A stretch of 6,153 nucleotides of DNA from an uncultured Clostridia bacterium (GTDB lineage: Bacteria; Bacillota; Clostridia; Christensenellales; Aristaeellaceae), in assembly GCA_934647145.1 (NCBI GenBank), contig CAKUFB010000169.1, positions 1 to 6,153 on the forward strand, written 5' to 3'. Position 1 is the first letter of the stretch, and each line of letters starts with the position of its first letter. The notes under the pieces were generated by a model. The model ran no database searches. It saw only the letters and a program-made list of their open reading frames with translations, and was not told the DNA's origin. The translations under genes and the position numbers were made by a program. This document shows, piece after piece, positions 4,372-6,153 of this stretch.

Positions 4372-6153
4372 CTACAGTATCCACGCCGCCAGCATGCACA
4401 GCCCCATGCCGCACAGGGTGGGCAGCAGCGCGGAAAGCAGCGTCCACTTGGCCGAGCGGGTCTCCCGCGCGATGGTGAGCAGCGTGGTGGCGCACGGCCA
4501 GTGGCACAGCGAAAACAGCATGGCGCACAGGGCGAAGCGCGCGTTCCAGCCGTTTGCGGCCAGCAGCGTGGGCAGCGAGGCCAGCCCTTCCGCCTCGACC
4601 AGCGTGCCCTCGCCCAGATACCCCATCAGCGCGATGGGCAGCACGATCTCGTTGGCCGGCGTGCCCAGTACGAACGCCGACAGCATCACCCCGTCCATGC
4701 CCAGCAGCCTCCCCAGCGGATCGAGCAGCGCAAACAGCCGGGCCAGCAGGCTCATCCCGCCTATCCGCACATTGCCCAGCAGCCAGATCAGCGCGCCGGC
4801 CGGGGCGGCGGTGACCAGCGCCCGGCCCAGCACCCTGATCGTCCGGTCGAGCAGCGAGCGCACGATCACCTTGCCCACCTGCGGCCTGCGATAGGGCGGC
4901 AGCTCCAGCGCGAACGACGAGGGCATCCCCCGAAGCAGCGTCGCCGACAGCAGGCGGCTCAGCCCCAGCGTCAGCGCGACCGACAGCACGATCAGCCCGC
5001 TCAGGCACAGCGCGGTCTTCAGCGAGGCCAGCGGCCCGCCCCCGGCCAGAAACGCGCCCGACAGCGCGATGAGCATCGGGAAGCGGCCGTTGCACGGGGT
5101 CAGGCTGTTGGTCAGCAGCGCGATCAGCCGCTCGCGGGGACTGTCGATAATCCGGCAGCCGCACACGCCCACCGCGTTGCACCCCAGCCCCATCATCATG
5201 GTCAGGCACTGCTTGCCGCACGCCCGGCAGCCCTGAAAGCAGCGATCCATGTTGAACGCCGCCCGGGGCAGGTAGCCCACGTCCTCCAGCAGCGTGAACA
5301 GCGGAAAGAACAGCGCCATCGGCGGCAGCATGACCGACACCACCCAGCTCAGTACCCGGTACACGCCCTGATACAGCATCGCGTGCAGCCACCCGGGCGC
5401 GGGCGCGAGCGCGCGGTCGATCTGCCCGCCCAGCCGGGCAAACAGCGCGCTCAGCCACTGAGACGGCGCGTTGGCCATCACGATGGTGGTCAGCAGCACC
5501 AGCCCAAGCAGCGCCAGCATCGCCGGAATCCCCAACCCGCGCCCGGTCAGCAGCCGGTCGGCGCGATAAGCCGCCGGTTCGCGCGCCTCCCGCCGGGTGC
5601 AGGCCTCCGCCAGCCGGCGCGCCCGCTCGTGCAGGGTCTGCGTCACGCGCGAGCGCACCGACTCGGCCTGACCGGCGATTTCCTGCGCGGCGCGCACCTG
5701 CTCAAGGCCCAGCAGCGCGTCCAGGTTCAACGCCGCGAGCGTCTCCCGGTCGCCTGACAGCAGCCGCAGCCCCGCCCAGCGCGCGTCCACCTCCTCGGGC
5801 AGCAGCCCCGAAAGCGCCGGAATCAGTCCGCCCAGCGCGCGCTCGATCGCCTCGTCATAGGCGACGCGCAGCCGGGGATGCTCCGCCCGCAGGGCGATTT
5901 CCATCAGCGCGCCGATGCCGGTTTTGCTGCGCGCCGAGGTGCCCGCGACCGGCAGACCCATCTCGCGCGAAAGCCGCTCAAGGTCGACCGACACCTGCCT
6001 GCGCCGCGCCTCGTCCAGCAGGTTTACGCACACCACGGTGCGCGGCACGGCCTCGGCGACCTGCAGCGCCAGAAAAAGGTTCCTTTTCAGGCAGGCCGCG
6101 TCGCACACGACGATCACCGCCCGCGCCTCGCCCGAAAGCAGAAAGTCACGCGT
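4372..6153 (-). CDS. feoB: Ferrous iron transporter FeoB, N-terminus beyond right edge
   Basis: The visible 593 residues cover most of FeoB, the GTP-dependent Fe(II) importer of the inner membrane. The frame stays open to the window edge and begins TRDFLLSGEARAVIVVCDAA, which is internal FeoB sequence; G1-G3 (about 75 residues) are off-window. G4 is NLLD (44-47), often NMMD in relatives. G5 is SARSKTG (73-79). A helical regulatory region (about 95-205) precedes roughly eight membrane segments, near 208-228, 264-289, 342-370, 381-407, 439-462, 488-513, 540-562 and 570-593. The gate regions read GLGCNAVGVCGCRIIDSPRE (323-342) with PCNGRFP (353-359), and GTPANEIVLP (497-506). The last conserved block is HWPCATTLLTIARET (551-565). 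A CxxxCxxCxxxC cluster lies at 305-316. No FeoA is visible; it could lie upstream outside the window. Confidence 0.95.
   Translation of the reverse strand, partial: TRDFLLSGEARAVIVVCDAACLKRNLFLALQVAEAVPRTVVCVNLLDEARRRQVSVDLERLSREMGLPVAGTSARSKTGIGALMEIALRAEHPRLRVAYDEAIERALGGLIPALSGLLPEEVDARWAGLRLLSGDRETLAALNLDALLGLEQVRAAQEIAGQAESVRSRVTQTLHERARRLAEACTRREAREPAAYRADRLLTGRGLGIPAMLALLGLVLLTTIVMANAPSQWLSALFARLGGQIDRALAPAPGWLHAMLYQGVYRVLSWVVSVMLPPMALFFPLFTLLEDVGYLPRAAFNMDRCFQGCRACGKQCLTMMMGLGCNAVGVCGCRIIDSPRERLIALLTNSLTPCNGRFPMLIALSGAFLAGGGPLASLKTALCLSGLIVLSVALTLGLSRLLSATLLRGMPSSFALELPPYRRPQVGKVIVRSLLDRTIRVLGRALVTAAPAGALIWLLGNVRIGGMSLLARLFALLDPLGRLLGMDGVMLSAFVLGTPANEIVLPIALMGYLGEGTLVEAEGLASLPTLLAANGWNARFALCAMLFSLCHWPCATTLLTIARETRSAKWTLLSALLPTLCGMGLCMLAAWIL

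Noticed and set aside
3506..4894. Long plus-strand open frame (462 codons) crossing two genes
   Set aside because: It lies opposite the 327-aa gene and FeoB, shows low-complexity Arg/Pro/His/Ser content, and has no ribosome-binding site.
4337..5757. Two further long frames over FeoB (4501-5757 plus, 4337-5458 minus)
   Set aside because: FeoB is clearly recognised in the other minus frame with membrane segments and motifs; these frames are Ala/Arg/Gln-rich shadows.
6115..6117. GTG as a start of FeoB
   Set aside because: The frame continues upstream to the window edge with recognisable FeoB sequence (RDFLLSGE), so this GTG is an internal valine codon.

Overview
The window looks like chromosomal DNA from a high-GC member of the Bacillota, probably a gut Clostridia lineage. 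The reasons are strong Shine-Dalgarno sites (GGAGG type) before the genes, a DnaD-like/DnaC-like primosome gene pair, a clostridial-type FeoB, and a DUF1273/SLOG-type protein. This placement rests on protein motifs and base composition only, not on a database search.

Layout. Bases 1-1849 (minus strand) carry a two-gene replication operon. It has a strong sigma-A type promoter at 1883-1911, a DnaD-like primosome protein (1849-356) built from several repeated helical modules, and, overlapping it by 4 bp (ATGA), the start of a DnaC/DnaI-type helicase loader that runs off the left edge. Bases 1932-2381 (minus) encode a small SLOG/DUF1273-like nucleotide-binding-fold protein. Divergent from it on the plus strand are two small regulators: a 63-aa ribbon-helix-helix protein (2494-2685) and a 107-aa XRE-family HTH protein (2812-3135). 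Both intergenic leaders are AT-richer than their surroundings and each holds an inverted repeat that could be an operator. Bases 3136-3322 have no gene but hold a cluster of hairpins, ending in a plus-strand terminator; part resembles the dispersed hairpin repeats common in gut Clostridia genomes. Bases 3323-4306 (minus) encode a 327-aa protein I do not recognise. Upstream of it, bases 4372-6153 (minus) are the C-terminal 593 residues of the ferrous iron transporter FeoB, whose N-terminus lies beyond the right edge.

Working together. The DnaD-like and DnaC-like proteins would act jointly to load the replicative helicase. FeoB imports Fe(II), and the unknown protein downstream may share its transcript. 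The two small regulators have no visible target other than perhaps their own promoters. I see no clear sign of a new defence system, CRISPR array, integrase or transposase. The most unusual items are the multi-module DnaD-like protein, the cysteine cluster in FeoB, the uncharacterised 327-aa protein and the hairpin-rich gap.
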